From: Nonomuraea soli
GTDB lineage: Bacteria; Actinomycetota; Actinomycetes; Streptosporangiales; Streptosporangiaceae
Assembly (NCBI RefSeq): GCF_013761175.1
Contig: NZ_JACDUR010000002.1
Location: forward strand, 1,144,507 to 1,208,506
Direction: 5' to 3'
Length of the DNA stretch: 64,000 nt
The translations under genes and the position numbers were made by a program. Numbering within the stretch: position 1 is the first letter of the stretch; every line of letters starts with the position of its first letter. Of this stretch, positions 15,754 to 24,906 are shown piece by piece. Under the pieces are notes generated by a model. It was given only the letters and a program-made list of their open reading frames with translations, was not told the origin of the DNA and did not search any database.

Positions 15754-16934
15754 TCGAGGGCGCTGCCCTTCTTCCACTCCTTGAACGACAGCTGCCAGAA
15801 CCCCCAGCCGTTGTTCCACTCCAGCTTGCGGTTGGTGCCCTTGATGTCGACGATGTCGCCGCGCTGGTTGTTGGAGTAGAACCACTTGGCCTGGTCCGGG
15901 CGGGCGTTGACGCAGCCGTGGCTGACGTTGCGCACGCCCTGGGCCCACACGTTGTCCTTGGCGTGCACGTACTCGCCGCTGTTGGAGATGCGCACGGCGT
16001 GGTTGATGAGCACCTTGTAGTAGCCGGGGTCGCCCTTCTTGCGGCCGGGCGACTCCATCCAGACCGGGTTGACCGCCTCCATGGTCAGGTGCACGCCGGA
16101 CGTGGTGGTGTATTCGCGGGTGGTGGCGTTGCCGGCCGAGACCTTCATGGTCTGGACGAGCTTGCCGTCCTCGCGGACGTACATGACCTTCTTGCGCACG
16201 TCGAGGGTGGAGATGCGCCTGGCGCCGATCTCGATGGTCTTGGTCATGTCCGCGGTGCCGTACAGGCCCTTGCCGCCGCGTACGCCGGTGATGGCGGCGG
16301 TGAAGGTGACGGTCTGGTGGGCGGGCCAGTACTTGGCGGTGCGGTAGATGACCTGGTCGTCGGCGATCCATCGCCAGGCGCCCTCGGCGGGCTTTTCGGC
16401 CTCGACCTGCAGGGCTTGCTCGACGGCCTTCTTGTCGGTGACGGCGGTGTTGAAGCGCACGATGATCGGCGCCCCCACGCCGACCTTCTCGCCCTTGACC
16501 GCGGGGGTCACGTCGATGACGGTCAGTGACCGGGCAGGCTTGGCGGTGGTGAACGTCGCCTGCTGCGTGGTGGGGCCGGCGGTGGCGGCCACGGTGTAGC
16601 TGGTGGACGGCTTGAGCGGCGTCCTGGAGACCCACTTGGTGCGGTCGGCGTTGAAGGCGCCTTCCAGGCTCTGGCCGTCGGCCTGGAGGTTCACCTCGTC
16701 GAGCGGGCCGCCGATGGCGGCGACGACAACCTTTTTCTCGGGGTTGACGTTCGCTTTACCTTCGGCAGGGCTGATCTTGATGACGGGGCCCTGCGGGGTG
16801 GGGGTCGAGGTGGCGGCCTGGCCCGCGGTGCCGGGACCGTTCCCGGTGGCCGCGTTGGTGCCTGAGCACGCCGCTGTCGCCGCCGCGAGCAGCATCAGAG
16901 CGACGCCTTTCCGCCAACCGTGCGCAAACTTCAC
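15750..16934 (-). CDS. L,D-transpeptidase lipoprotein (YkuD domain with Ig-like domains)
   Basis: A 394-residue exported enzyme. The lipobox LLAAATAACSG marks it as a lipoprotein. Two Ig-like domains follow. The YkuD catalytic domain carries HAVRISNSGEYVHAKDNVW and the active-site block VSHGCVNARPDQA (SHGCxN). Enzymes of this type make 3-3 cross-links in peptidoglycan and are the mycobacterial Ldt type, the target of carbapenems. I chose GTG 16934 because GGGGGAGAGG lies 6 nt upstream; the frame is open to 16967. Convergent with the hydrolase gene, sharing CTAG at the stops. Confidence 0.9.
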   Translation of the reverse strand: MKFAHGWRKGVALMLLAAATAACSGTNAATGNGPGTAGQAATSTPTPQGPVIKISPAEGKANVNPEKKVVVAAIGGPLDEVNLQADGQSLEGAFNADRTKWVSRTPLKPSTSYTVAATAGPTTQQATFTTAKPARSLTVIDVTPAVKGEKVGVGAPIIVRFNTAVTDKKAVEQALQVEAEKPAEGAWRWIADDQVIYRTAKYWPAHQTVTFTAAITGVRGGKGLYGTADMTKTIEIGARRISTLDVRKKVMYVREDGKLVQTMKVSAGNATTREYTTTSGVHLTMEAVNPVWMESPGRKKGDPGYYKVLINHAVRISNSGEYVHAKDNVWAQGVRNVSHGCVNARPDQAKWFYSNNQRGDIVDIKGTNRKLEWNNGWGFWQLSFKEWKKGSALD

Positions 16935-17061
16935 TGCCACCCTCTCCCCCAGGCATGCCATGTGCATGCCAAACCTTAATGCTCCTATTTGTGTGACGCT
17001 GCAAGCTTCTGGAGAGTTCAGTCACATTTCGATCACTCGCCGCAGTCAGGGCATGGTCAAT

Positions 17062-17067
17062 TACGAT
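17062..17067 (+). promoter_or_regulatory. TACGAT -10 box, leaderless layout
   Basis: TACGAT ends 6 nt before ATG 17074. It decides the start of the acyltransferase, whose frame is open for 470 bp further upstream. Confidence 0.5.
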
Positions 17068-17073
17068 GACCGG

Positions 17074-18345
17074 ATGCTGACTGCCGCTTCCCCTACGGCT
17101 CCGGCCCGCACCAGCCGGCTGGCGTGGCTCGACGCGCTGCGCGGGGTGGCGGCGCTGGTGGTGGTGTTCGAGCACGCCATCGACCCGCTGCTGGGCGAGG
17201 TGCCCAAGGACCGCTTCGCGTTCGGCACCTTCGGGGTGATGGTGTTCTTCCTGGTGAGCGGCTACATCGTGCCGGCGTCGCTGGAGCGGCGCGGCAGCGT
17301 GCGGGGCTTTTGGATCTCGCGGGTGATGCGGCTGTACCCGTTGTGGGCGGTGTGCGTGGCCGGCAGCGTGCTGCTGGCGGCGCTGGGCTGGGTGGGCGTG
17401 CACGAGTGGTGGGGGCAGCGGCCGGTGGCGATGGCGGTGGGCCACGTGACGATGCTGCAGGATCTGCTGAACCGGGCGAACCTGGTCAACGTGCTGTGGA
17501 CGCTGTCGTTCGAGATGGTGTTCTACCTGCTGGTGACGGCGCTGTTCACGCTCGGGCTGCAGGGGCGCAGCGTGACGTGGGCGCTGGCGCTGGGCGGGGC
17601 GGCGGTGGCGGGCGCGGTGGCGGGGCTGCCGTGGGCGGCGTTGTCGGCGGGCGGGTCCGGCCGGATGCTGGCGGCGACGCTGGCGGTGGTGGGCGTGCTG
17701 GGGGCGGGCCTGGGCGCGGTGCTGGCCGGAGGGGCGAGGGTACGGCGGGCGGGCGCGCTGGTGCTGATCGGGGCGCTGGTGGTGGTGCTGGGGGTCAATC
17801 AGGAGTATCCCTATCCGCACACGGGGCTGCTGATCTTGGCGACGATGTTCGCGGGCACGGCGTTGTGGCGCGCGGAGTCGGGGCAGATCCCGTGGCGGCG
17901 GGCGGCGTGGACGCTGCTGGTGCCGGTCGCGGGGGTGGCGCTGGCGCTCGGCTGGGGGCTGATGCCGCCGGGGCGTGAGCGGATGGCCGAGGCGCTGGCG
18001 GTGGCGGCGGCGTGGGTGACGTTCGCGGTGGCGATGGGGCTGCGCCGGCGCGCGGTGCCGGCCTGGACGGCGTGGCTGGGCGTGGTGTCGTATTCGCTGT
18101 ACCTGCTGCACCCGCTGCTGCTGCAGGCCGCACGCCAGGTGGTGGCCGAGGACGGCCCGCTTGCCGTACGGCTGGCGGTGCTGGCGGCGGCGGTGGCGGC
18201 GCTGCTGGGGTTGAGCGCGCTGACGTGGCGGTGGGTGGAGGCGCCCGCGCAGCGCCTGGGCAGACGGTGGGTCAACCGGCAGGCCGGCCACCCGGCCGGC
18301 CAGGAGGTCAGCCAGGGAGTCAGCCGGGCGACAGGCGGTGGGTGA
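17074..18345 (+). CDS. Acyltransferase 3 family membrane protein (OafA/YrhL-like)
   Basis: A 423-residue polytopic membrane protein with about ten hydrophobic segments. The N-terminal signature RLAWLDALRGVAALVVVFEH contains the conserved R and the DxLRG motif. FFLVSGYIVPASLERR and GFWISRVMRLYPLW are the next family blocks, with the conserved R-x-x-R-L-x-P. The late SYSLYLLHPLLL is also typical. Such enzymes O-acetylate cell-surface or secreted glycans or antibiotics, or transport the acyl group. The substrate here is unknown. The 3' end overlaps the convergent RecD2 gene by 26 bp. Confidence 0.88.
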   Translation: MLTAASPTAPARTSRLAWLDALRGVAALVVVFEHAIDPLLGEVPKDRFAFGTFGVMVFFLVSGYIVPASLERRGSVRGFWISRVMRLYPLWAVCVAGSVLLAALGWVGVHEWWGQRPVAMAVGHVTMLQDLLNRANLVNVLWTLSFEMVFYLLVTALFTLGLQGRSVTWALALGGAAVAGAVAGLPWAALSAGGSGRMLAATLAVVGVLGAGLGAVLAGGARVRRAGALVLIGALVVVLGVNQEYPYPHTGLLILATMFAGTALWRAESGQIPWRRAAWTLLVPVAGVALALGWGLMPPGRERMAEALAVAAAWVTFAVAMGLRRRAVPAWTAWLGVVSYSLYLLHPLLLQAARQVVAEDGPLAVRLAVLAAAVAALLGLSALTWRWVEAPAQRLGRRWVNRQAGHPAGQEVSQGVSRATGGG

Positions 18346-20527
18346 GCCCGGTGTGGCGGCGGCCGGCGCCGCGGGTGCGGATCGCCTGCCCCAGGGCGCG
18401 GCGTGAACCGACGATGACGACGAGCTTCTTGGCCCGGGTGATGGCGGTGTAGAGCAGGTTGCGCTGCAGCATCATCCACGCGCTGGTGGACAGCGGCACC
18501 ACGACGGCCGGATACTCGCTGCCCTGGGAGCGGTGGATGGAGACGGCGTAGGCGTGGGTGAGCTCGTCGAGCTCGTCGAAGGAGTAGTCGACGTTCTCGT
18601 CCTCGTCGGTCAGGACGGTCAGCTTCGACTCCTCGGGCCGGATGTCGACCACGACGCCGACGGTGCCGTTGAAGACGCCCGCGGCGCCCTTGTCGTAGTT
18701 GTTGCGCAGCTGGGTGACCTTGTCGCCGACGCGGTAGACGCGGCCGCCGTAGCGGCGTTCCGGCTGGTTGTCGCGGGCGGGGGTCAGAGCGTCCTGCAGG
18801 GCGAGGTTGAGCGCCCCGGCCCCGGCGGCCCCGCGGTGCATCGGCGCCAGGACCTGCACGTCGCGGCGCGGGTCGAGACCGAACTTGCGCGGGATGCGGC
18901 GGGCGACGACGTCGACGGTGAGGGCGGCGATGTCCTCGGGTTCGTCGCACGGGAAGAGGAAGAAGTCGTTCATGCCCTCCAGGACGGGGTGGCGGCCGTC
19001 GTTGACGCGGTGGGCGTTGGTGACCACACCCGACTGCGCCGCCTGGCGGAAGACCTGCGTGAGCCGGACGCGGGGGATGTCGGGCGCGGCGAGCAGGTCC
19101 TTGAGTACCTCGCCCGCGCCGACCGAGGGCAGCTGGTCGACGTCGCCGACGAACAGCAGGTGCGCGCCGGGCGGCACGGCCTTGACGAGCTTGTTGGCCA
19201 GCAGCAGGTCGAGCATGGAGGCCTCGTCGACGACGATGAGGTCGGCCTGCAGGGGGTTGTCGCGGTCGAAGGTGGCATCGCCGCCGGGCCGCAGCTGCAG
19301 CAGGCGGTGGACGGTGGTCGCCTCGTGGCCGGTCAGTTCGGCCAGGCGTTTGGCGGCCCGTCCGGTGGGGGCGGCGAGGATGACCTTGGCCTTGCGGGCG
19401 CGGGCCATCAAGACGATGGAGCGCACGGTGAAGGACTTGCCGCAGCCGGGGCCGCCGGTCAGGACGGCGAGCTTCTCGGTGAGCGCCAGCCGTACGGCCT
19501 GGCGCTGTTCGGGGGCGAGGTCGGCGCCGGTCTGGCCGTGCAGCCACTGTTCGGCCCTGGCCCAGTCGACGTCGTGGAAGGCCTTGAGGCGGTCGTGGCG
19601 GTTGTGCAGCAGGGACAGCAGGGTGGCGGCCAGGCTCTGCTCGGCGCGGTGGAAGGGCACCAGGTAGATGGCGGGGACGGCGCTGTCGCCGGCCGGGACG
19701 CTCTCGCGCACGACCTCCTCGGCGGTGATCGACTCCTCCAGGCAGGCGGCGACCAGGTCGGCGGGCACGTCGAGGATCTTGACGGCGTCGGCGACGAGGT
19801 TGGGGGCCGGCAGGTAGCAGTGGCCGTCGTCGGCGGCCTGCGACAGCGTGTAGCGCAGGCCGGCCTTGACGCGTTCGGGGCTGTCGTGGGGGATGCCGAC
19901 GGCCTGGGCGATGGTGTCGGCGGTCTTGAAGCCGATGCCCCACACGTCGTCGGCGAGCCGGTACGGCTGGCTCTTGACGACGGTGATGGAGGCTTCGCCG
20001 TACTGCTTGAAGATGCGCACGGCGATGGAGGTGGAGACGCCGACGCCCTGCAGGAAGATCATCACCTCTTTGATGATCTTCTGTTCGTCCCAGGCCTTGG
20101 CGATCATCTTGGTGCGTTTGGGGCCCAGGCCGGGGACTTCGACGAGTTTCTCCGGGCTCTTCTCGATGACGTCGAGGGTGTCGGTGCCGAAGTGGGCGAC
20201 GATGCGTTCGGCCATCTTGGGGCCGATGCCCTTGATCAGTCCGGAGCCGAGATAGCGCTGGATGCCCTGGATGGTGGCGGGCAGGACCGTCTGGTAGGAC
20301 CACACCTCGAACTGCCGGCCGTACTTGGGGTGCGAGCCCCAGCGGCCCTCCAGCCGCAGCGACTCGCCGACCTGCGCGCCCAGCAGCGGGCCGACGACGG
20401 TGAGCAGGTCGGGGCCCGACCGCTCGGTGGCCACCCGGGCGATGGTGTAGCCCGTCTCCTCGCTCTGGAAGGTGATGCGTTCCAGGATCGCGTTGAGCTG
20501 GACGGGACGCGGGCGCTCGGGCTGCAC
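18320..20527 (-). CDS. recD2: RecD2-type ATP-dependent DNA helicase (SF1B)
   Basis: A 735-residue helicase. It opens with the OB-fold region of RecD2 (LNAILERITFQSEETGYTIA), then helix-hairpin-helix motifs (GSGLIKGIGPKMAERI, VEVPGLGPKR). Motor domain 1A follows with Walker A TGGPGCGKSFTVR, Walker B VVDEASMLDLLL and motif III FVGDVDQLPSVGAGEVL. Domain 2A ends with YTAITRAKKLVVIVG. RecD2 moves 5'-3' on single-stranded DNA in repair outside RecBCD. GTG 20527 is chosen because TATCCT (20540-20535) ends 7 nt upstream. The frame is open far upstream but that stretch is not protein-like. Confidence 0.92.
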   Translation of the reverse strand: MQPERPRPVQLNAILERITFQSEETGYTIARVATERSGPDLLTVVGPLLGAQVGESLRLEGRWGSHPKYGRQFEVWSYQTVLPATIQGIQRYLGSGLIKGIGPKMAERIVAHFGTDTLDVIEKSPEKLVEVPGLGPKRTKMIAKAWDEQKIIKEVMIFLQGVGVSTSIAVRIFKQYGEASITVVKSQPYRLADDVWGIGFKTADTIAQAVGIPHDSPERVKAGLRYTLSQAADDGHCYLPAPNLVADAVKILDVPADLVAACLEESITAEEVVRESVPAGDSAVPAIYLVPFHRAEQSLAATLLSLLHNRHDRLKAFHDVDWARAEQWLHGQTGADLAPEQRQAVRLALTEKLAVLTGGPGCGKSFTVRSIVLMARARKAKVILAAPTGRAAKRLAELTGHEATTVHRLLQLRPGGDATFDRDNPLQADLIVVDEASMLDLLLANKLVKAVPPGAHLLFVGDVDQLPSVGAGEVLKDLLAAPDIPRVRLTQVFRQAAQSGVVTNAHRVNDGRHPVLEGMNDFFLFPCDEPEDIAALTVDVVARRIPRKFGLDPRRDVQVLAPMHRGAAGAGALNLALQDALTPARDNQPERRYGGRVYRVGDKVTQLRNNYDKGAAGVFNGTVGVVVDIRPEESKLTVLTDEDENVDYSFDELDELTHAYAVSIHRSQGSEYPAVVVPLSTSAWMMLQRNLLYTAITRAKKLVVIVGSRRALGQAIRTRGAGRRHTGLTHRLSPG

Positions 20528-20605
20528 GCGCTCCAGGATAGGGCGAGCGGCGCGATCTTCGCCGCGACGGTGCACACTGCGAGCAGGCGATGGGGAGGTC
20601 GGGAC

Positions 20606-21565
20606 GTGCGCTACGGCATGCTGCTGGGTCCGGTCGTGGCGCTCGTGACGCTGACCGGGTGCACCGTGAGTGAGCCGACAGCACAGCCGACGACGCAGCC
20701 GACGACGCAGCCGACGGCACAGCCGACCACTGTGATCACGCCCGGGAGTTCCCCTGGTGGGTGCGACGGCGGTCAAGGGCTGAAGGCCGGGCGGCACACG
20801 ATCCAGCACGACGGGGTCAAGCGCACCTCCCTGCTGGCCCTGCCCCGCCACGACGGCCCTCGGCCGGTGATCCTCAACCTGCACGGCCTGGGCAGCAACG
20901 CCCTGCAGCAGAACGGCTACAGCCGCCTGGCCGAGCGGGCCACCGCCCGTGGCTACATCGTCGCCACCCCCGACGCCGCGCCCGACCGGCTCGGCTGGGG
21001 CCTGCCGGGACTGTTCGGCCCCGACGACAGCGGCTTCCTGGGGGCGGTGCTGGACCTGCTGGAGCGGCGGTTGTGCGTCGACGGGCGGCGGGAGTTCGCC
21101 GCGGGCATGTCGATGGGCGCCGGCATGTCGATGGGACTGATCTGCGGGCTGGAGGGGCGGCTGGCCGGGGTGGCGCCGGTGGCGGGCGTCAACATCATCC
21201 CGCCGTGCGCGACGGCGCGGCCGACGACCATCGTGGCCTTCCACGGCACCGACGACACGATCGTGCCGTTCAAGGGCGGCCATCCGTTCTCGCAGCGGAC
21301 CGGGCGGCTGCGCGAGCTCGGCAAGATGATCAACCTGCGGCCGGTAACCGACAGCGTCGCGGCGTGGGCGACGGCCATGGGCTGCCGCAAGGCCGGTTCC
21401 GGGTGGTCGGGATGCCGAGGCGGGGTGAGCGTGAAGCTGTACACGCTGCGCGGGGCCGGGCACACCTGGCCAGGCGCCCAGCCGGTCGCGCGCCTGGGCG
21501 TCACCGCCGGACTGGCGGCCAACGAGGTGCTGCTGGACGCCTTCGACGCCGCGCCGGCGCGCTGA
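20606..21565 (+). CDS. Lipoprotein esterase, PHB-depolymerase/LpqC-like
   Basis: A 319-residue protein. The signal ends in lipobox LTGC, so the mature protein is lipid-anchored, followed by a Thr/Gln/Pro tether with PTTQ repeats. The alpha/beta hydrolase domain has LNLHGLGSNALQQNGYS, a nucleophile elbow, FHGTDDTIVPFKGG with the acid, and GAGHTWPGA with the histidine, matching the LpqC/feruloyl esterase/PHB depolymerase family. The nucleophile region is duplicated: GMSMGAGMSMG, where relatives have a single GMSNGA. GTG 20606 has GGGGAGG 7 nt upstream. Confidence 0.85.
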   Translation: MRYGMLLGPVVALVTLTGCTVSEPTAQPTTQPTTQPTAQPTTVITPGSSPGGCDGGQGLKAGRHTIQHDGVKRTSLLALPRHDGPRPVILNLHGLGSNALQQNGYSRLAERATARGYIVATPDAAPDRLGWGLPGLFGPDDSGFLGAVLDLLERRLCVDGRREFAAGMSMGAGMSMGLICGLEGRLAGVAPVAGVNIIPPCATARPTTIVAFHGTDDTIVPFKGGHPFSQRTGRLRELGKMINLRPVTDSVAAWATAMGCRKAGSGWSGCRGGVSVKLYTLRGAGHTWPGAQPVARLGVTAGLAANEVLLDAFDAAPAR

Positions 21566-21567
21566 GG

Positions 21568-22500
21568 TCAGGCGAGGGCCGAGGCCAGGTGCTCGGCGAG
21601 GGTGGCGGCCGGGCCGGGCGGCAGGTGGCCGCCGTGCAGGAGCTCGACGCGGTGCACCAGGCGCGGCCCGGCCAGGGGGACGCCCTGTACGGCATGCGGA
21701 TGCTGGGCGGCGCCGGCGGGGAGGATGGCCAGGCCGTGGCCGGCGGCGATGAGGGTGAGCAGGGTGCGGGTGTCGCAGCCGGTGTAGTGCAGGCCGGTGC
21801 GGAAACCGTCCAGTCCTGAGGCTGCGCGCAGGCGGGACAGGGGGCCGCAGATCTGGGGGGCGTCGATCCACAGGGCGTCGACGAGGTCGGCCAGGTCGAG
21901 GGCGGGGCGCCCGGCCAGGGGGTGGGCGGCGGGCAGGGCGATGACGAGGGGGTGTTCGGCGACGCCCTGGGCGTGCAGGGGCGCGGTGGCGGGGGCGGGC
22001 AGCGGGTCGGTGGGGGCGGCGATGCCGTCGACGAGGGCCAGGTCGGCTTCGGCGGAGGCGACCAGGCGTGCGGCGTGCTCGGCGTCGGTGACGTGCACGC
22101 TGATGGCGACCCCACGGGGCACGACGAACTGGAAGGCAGCGGGCTGAGTAGCGGCCTGGAAGGCGGCGGGCTGAGTAGCGGCGGGCTGGGGCGTGAGCTG
22201 GGGGAGGGCGAGCGGTGTCAGGGCCAGCCGGACCGGCCCGTGCGGCCTGATCGCGCGGGTGACGTCGGCGCGGGCCGCCTGCACCCGCAGCAGCAGCGGC
22301 CCGGCGTGCTCCAGCAGCCGCTCCCCCGCCGCCGTCGGCGCGACGGGCCTGCGGGCCAGCAGCACCACGCCCAGGTCGTGCTCCAGCGCGGCGATCTGCT
22401 GGGAGACGGCCGACTGCGTGTAGCCGAGCTCCTCGGCGGCCGCGGAGAAGGAGCCGAGACGGGCGACCGTCACGAACGTCCGCAGCAGGTGCGTCTCCAT
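21568..22500 (-). CDS. LysR-family transcriptional regulator
   Basis: A 310-residue LysR protein. The HTH is LLRTFVTVARLGSFSAAAEE followed by LGYTQSAVSQQIAALEHDLG. The effector domain is recognisable to the end, with LLTLIAAGHGLAILPAG. Between them, at the start of the effector domain, a low-complexity stretch (TPQPAATQPAAFQAATQPAA) comes from tandem duplication. AGGAG lies 5 nt before ATG 22500. It is divergent from the GATase-like gene with 70 bp between, the usual layout for a LysR regulator and its target. Confidence 0.88.
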   Translation of the reverse strand: METHLLRTFVTVARLGSFSAAAEELGYTQSAVSQQIAALEHDLGVVLLARRPVAPTAAGERLLEHAGPLLLRVQAARADVTRAIRPHGPVRLALTPLALPQLTPQPAATQPAAFQAATQPAAFQFVVPRGVAISVHVTDAEHAARLVASAEADLALVDGIAAPTDPLPAPATAPLHAQGVAEHPLVIALPAAHPLAGRPALDLADLVDALWIDAPQICGPLSRLRAASGLDGFRTGLHYTGCDTRTLLTLIAAGHGLAILPAGAAQHPHAVQGVPLAGPRLVHRVELLHGGHLPPGPAATLAEHLASALA

Positions 22501-22570
22501 CAGCGCTCCTAATGGGCAGATGGCGAATCATCGTTGGAGTTGATCGGGCGGGTGTGGCCAGGATAGAGGC

Positions 22571-23278
22571 ATGACACAGCCCCGCATCGCCCTGGTGGGC
22601 GACCGCTCCCCCGCCGTACGCGCCCACGGCCGCATCCCCGTCCTGCTGCAAGCCCTGCGCGAGCAGGAAGGGCTGACGCTGGACGCCTACTGGATCCCCA
22701 CCGACACCGTCGGCGACCTGTCGGGCTTCGACGGGGTGTGGATCGTGCCGGGCAGCCCGTATCGCAGCGAGCAGGGGGCGGTGCAGGCAGCGCGGACCGC
22801 GCGCGAGCTCGGCATCCCGCTGCTGGGCACGTGCGGCGGCTTCCAGCACGCGGTGCTGGAGTTCGCCAGGAACGTGTGCGGGCTGCGGGTGGCCCACGGC
22901 GAGAACACGCCGGAGGGCGGCGACGGGCTGCTGATCCGGCCGCTGGCGTGCTCGCTGGCCGGTCACGAGGCGCCCGTACGGCTGGCGGCCGGTTCACGGC
23001 TGGCGCGGCTGATGGGCGGTGAGCGGACGCTGGAGCGCTACCACTGCGCGTTCGGGCTGAACGCCGACTATCTGCCGGTGCTGCAGGAGCACGGGCTGCG
23101 GTTCGTCGGCCACGACGACGAGGGCGAGGTGCGGGCGGCGGAGCTGCCGGGCCACCCGTTCTACGTGCTGACGCTGTTCCAGCCCGAGCTGGCCGGTGAC
23201 GGACGCCGGGCGCACCCGGTGATCGGCGCCTTCGCCGCCGCGGCCGCCGAACGCCACCGGGCCGCCCAGCCCGCGTAG
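22571..23278 (+). CDS. CTP synthase C-terminal region-related GATase-like protein
   Basis: A 235-residue class I glutamine amidotransferase-fold protein. The start PRIALVGDRSPAVRAHGRIP and the nucleophile block LLGTCGGFQHAVLEFARN match the family annotated as CTP synthase C-terminal-related. The cysteine is present. The block that normally holds the catalytic histidine (FHPE) reads TLFQPEL, with glutamine in place of histidine, which is typical of this branch and argues against ordinary glutaminase activity. No synthase domain is attached. Probably controlled by the divergent LysR regulator. Confidence 0.78.
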   Translation: MTQPRIALVGDRSPAVRAHGRIPVLLQALREQEGLTLDAYWIPTDTVGDLSGFDGVWIVPGSPYRSEQGAVQAARTARELGIPLLGTCGGFQHAVLEFARNVCGLRVAHGENTPEGGDGLLIRPLACSLAGHEAPVRLAAGSRLARLMGGERTLERYHCAFGLNADYLPVLQEHGLRFVGHDDEGEVRAAELPGHPFYVLTLFQPELAGDGRRAHPVIGAFAAAAAERHRAAQPA

Positions 23279-23297
23279 CACCGAATCCGCGCGCGGC

Positions 23298-23768
23298 TCA
23301 GGAGGCCAGGCGGGCGAGTTTGCGCAGGGAGTGCACGGCCAGCGCCCGCATGACGGGCTTGGCCAGGCTGAAGGCGGCCAGGCCCGCCCTGCCGTACGGC
23401 AGGTGCAGGCGTTCGGCCCAGATGATGCGCGAACCGCCGCCGGGCAGGGCCCGCACCCGGATGACGCCGACGCCCCGCACGACGCGCCCGGTGTGCTCCA
23501 TGACGATCAGCTCGGGCGGCCGCCAGGAGGTGATCGTCATGGGATCGGAGAACCCGACGGGCCCCAGGCCGGTGAAGGCCACGATCGACGAGCCCACCCC
23601 GCGCCCGCCCCCGGTGAGGGCCCGGGCGGAGGTGAGGAACATCCACTCGGCGTGACGCGGCCAGTCGACGAGCACGTCGAAGACCCGCTCGGGGCCGGCG
23701 CCGGTCTCGAGCGCGGCGGCCACCACCGCGCTGTTCGCCTCGTGCTCGTCCATCAGAGCATCCATCAT
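23298..23768 (-). CDS. SRPBCC (START/Bet v1-fold) protein
   Basis: A 156-residue polyketide_cyc2-type SRPBCC protein. It opens with the first strand and helix (GPERVFDVLVDWPRHAEWMF) and continues with GVGSSIVAFTGLGP and SRIIWAERLHLP. Proteins of this fold bind hydrophobic ligands in a central cavity. The function here is unknown. Its ATG overlaps the stop of the upstream glycosylase-like gene (ATGA), so the two are co-translated. Confidence 0.75.
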   Translation of the reverse strand: MMDALMDEHEANSAVVAAALETGAGPERVFDVLVDWPRHAEWMFLTSARALTGGGRGVGSSIVAFTGLGPVGFSDPMTITSWRPPELIVMEHTGRVVRGVGVIRVRALPGGGSRIIWAERLHLPYGRAGLAAFSLAKPVMRALAVHSLRKLARLAS

Positions 23769-24847
23769 GCCAGGCCGCGGATCTCGTGGGCGGCCTTGGG
23801 CTCGGCGAAGGCCAGCAGGGAGCGCGCCTCGGCCTCGATCTCCTCCACGACGGCGGACGGCTGGCTGTCGTCGAGTTCGACGGTGAGCACGCCCTTGTCG
23901 CGTTTCCAGGTGCCGGCCACGAACCCGTCGACCAGGACGGTGCCCAGCACCTGCCCGTTGATGGTGATGACGCGCTTGCGCTGGGCGTCGGTGATGACGC
24001 GGGTGCGGTCGGCGTGGCTGAGCAGCAGGTTGTCGAAGGGCGCCAGCAGCCGCACCGGCGCCGGCACGTCGCCGCCGGGGCGGGGCGCGCCGGGCAGGTC
24101 GAACAGCTCCGTGCCGGAGGGGCCGGTCAGGGTGACCAGCTGCGGGCGCAGCCGCTCGACGATCTCGCGCAGCCCGGTCAGGCCGGACCAGGCCTGCATG
24201 TCGGCGACGCTCGCCGGGCCGAACGCCGCCAGGTAGCGGCGCACCAGCAGCTCGGGCGAGGGGTCGGTGTGCAGGGCGCGGCCGATCCACTCCTGCGCGG
24301 TGGCGTAGCGGGTCTGGCCCGCCTTGCCCCACACGGCGCGCGGCGGCACCTGCACCAGCGCGGCGAGGCTGCGCATGATCTGGGCCAGGTCGGCGGCCTT
24401 GGCGGCGGGGAATCGCTCGGCCAGCGCGGTGCCCAGAGCGGCCGCGGTGACCGGACCGGCGGCCAGCAGTTCCTCACCGGCGGCCAGGACCTCCTCGGGG
24501 GTCACGCCGGCCAGGCGGGTGCCGTAGGCCGATTGCAGGTAGCGGGTCAGCAGCGGCTGCATGAGGGGGCGCAGGAACAGGCAGTCGTCGGCGCTGACGA
24601 GGTGGACGGTGCCGCGCATGAGGACGATGCGCACCGCCTGCCGTTCGAGCAGCAGCTGCGACAGGTGGTCGGGGTCGAAGCCGGACAGGCGGCACCACAG
24701 GCCGAAGTAGGGCGGGAAGGGAGCCTGGGCCTGCAGGCCGACGAGGTGTTCGACGGCCTGCAGGGCGGGCATGGGGTGACGGCGCAGCAGCAGCTGGCGC
24801 TCGAGGGTGGCGCGGTTGAGTGCGCGCAGGCTGATCGCGGAGGTCAC
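23765..24847 (-). CDS. Winged-helix protein of the AlkZ/YcaQ (HTH_42) DNA glycosylase family
   Basis: A 360-residue protein with the HTH_42 (winged helix DNA-binding) architecture. The motif GLQAQAPFPPYFGLW contains Q39-x-Q41, the QxQ catalytic motif of AlkZ-type glycosylases. Also seen are RIVLMRGTVHLVSADDC and PAPVRLLAPFDNLLLSHADR, both characteristic. Family members unhook interstrand cross-links or remove alkylated bases, and some protect producers of azinomycin-like agents. GTG 24847 is set by TAAGGT (24859-24854), 6 nt upstream. Overlaps the SRPBCC gene. Confidence 0.8.
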   Translation of the reverse strand: MTSAISLRALNRATLERQLLLRRHPMPALQAVEHLVGLQAQAPFPPYFGLWCRLSGFDPDHLSQLLLERQAVRIVLMRGTVHLVSADDCLFLRPLMQPLLTRYLQSAYGTRLAGVTPEEVLAAGEELLAAGPVTAAALGTALAERFPAAKAADLAQIMRSLAALVQVPPRAVWGKAGQTRYATAQEWIGRALHTDPSPELLVRRYLAAFGPASVADMQAWSGLTGLREIVERLRPQLVTLTGPSGTELFDLPGAPRPGGDVPAPVRLLAPFDNLLLSHADRTRVITDAQRKRVITINGQVLGTVLVDGFVAGTWKRDKGVLTVELDDSQPSAVVEEIEAEARSLLAFAEPKAAHEIRGLA

Positions 24848-24853
24848 GCAGCC

Positions 24854-24880
24854 ACCTTAGAAGGCGCCACCTTAGAAGGC
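24854..24880. repeat. 15-bp tandem duplication containing the -10 box
   Basis: On the minus strand TTCTAAGGTGGCGCC is followed by TTCTAAGGTGGCTGC, so the TAAGGT -10 box of the glycosylase gene is present twice, 15 bp apart. The proximal copy (24859-24854) ends 6 nt from GTG 24847. Confidence 0.65.
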
Positions 24881-24906
24881 GCCACCGACAGTGCGCGAAG
24901 CTCCTG

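Noticed and set aside
18533..20605. Long plus-strand extension before the lipoprotein esterase
   Set aside because: Antisense to RecD2 and without family motifs. The lipobox and RBS place the esterase start at 20606.
20528..22966. Upstream extension of the RecD2 frame
   Set aside because: Antisense to the esterase and to part of the GATase gene, and in another frame from LysR; composition is not protein-like and the -10 box supports GTG 20527.
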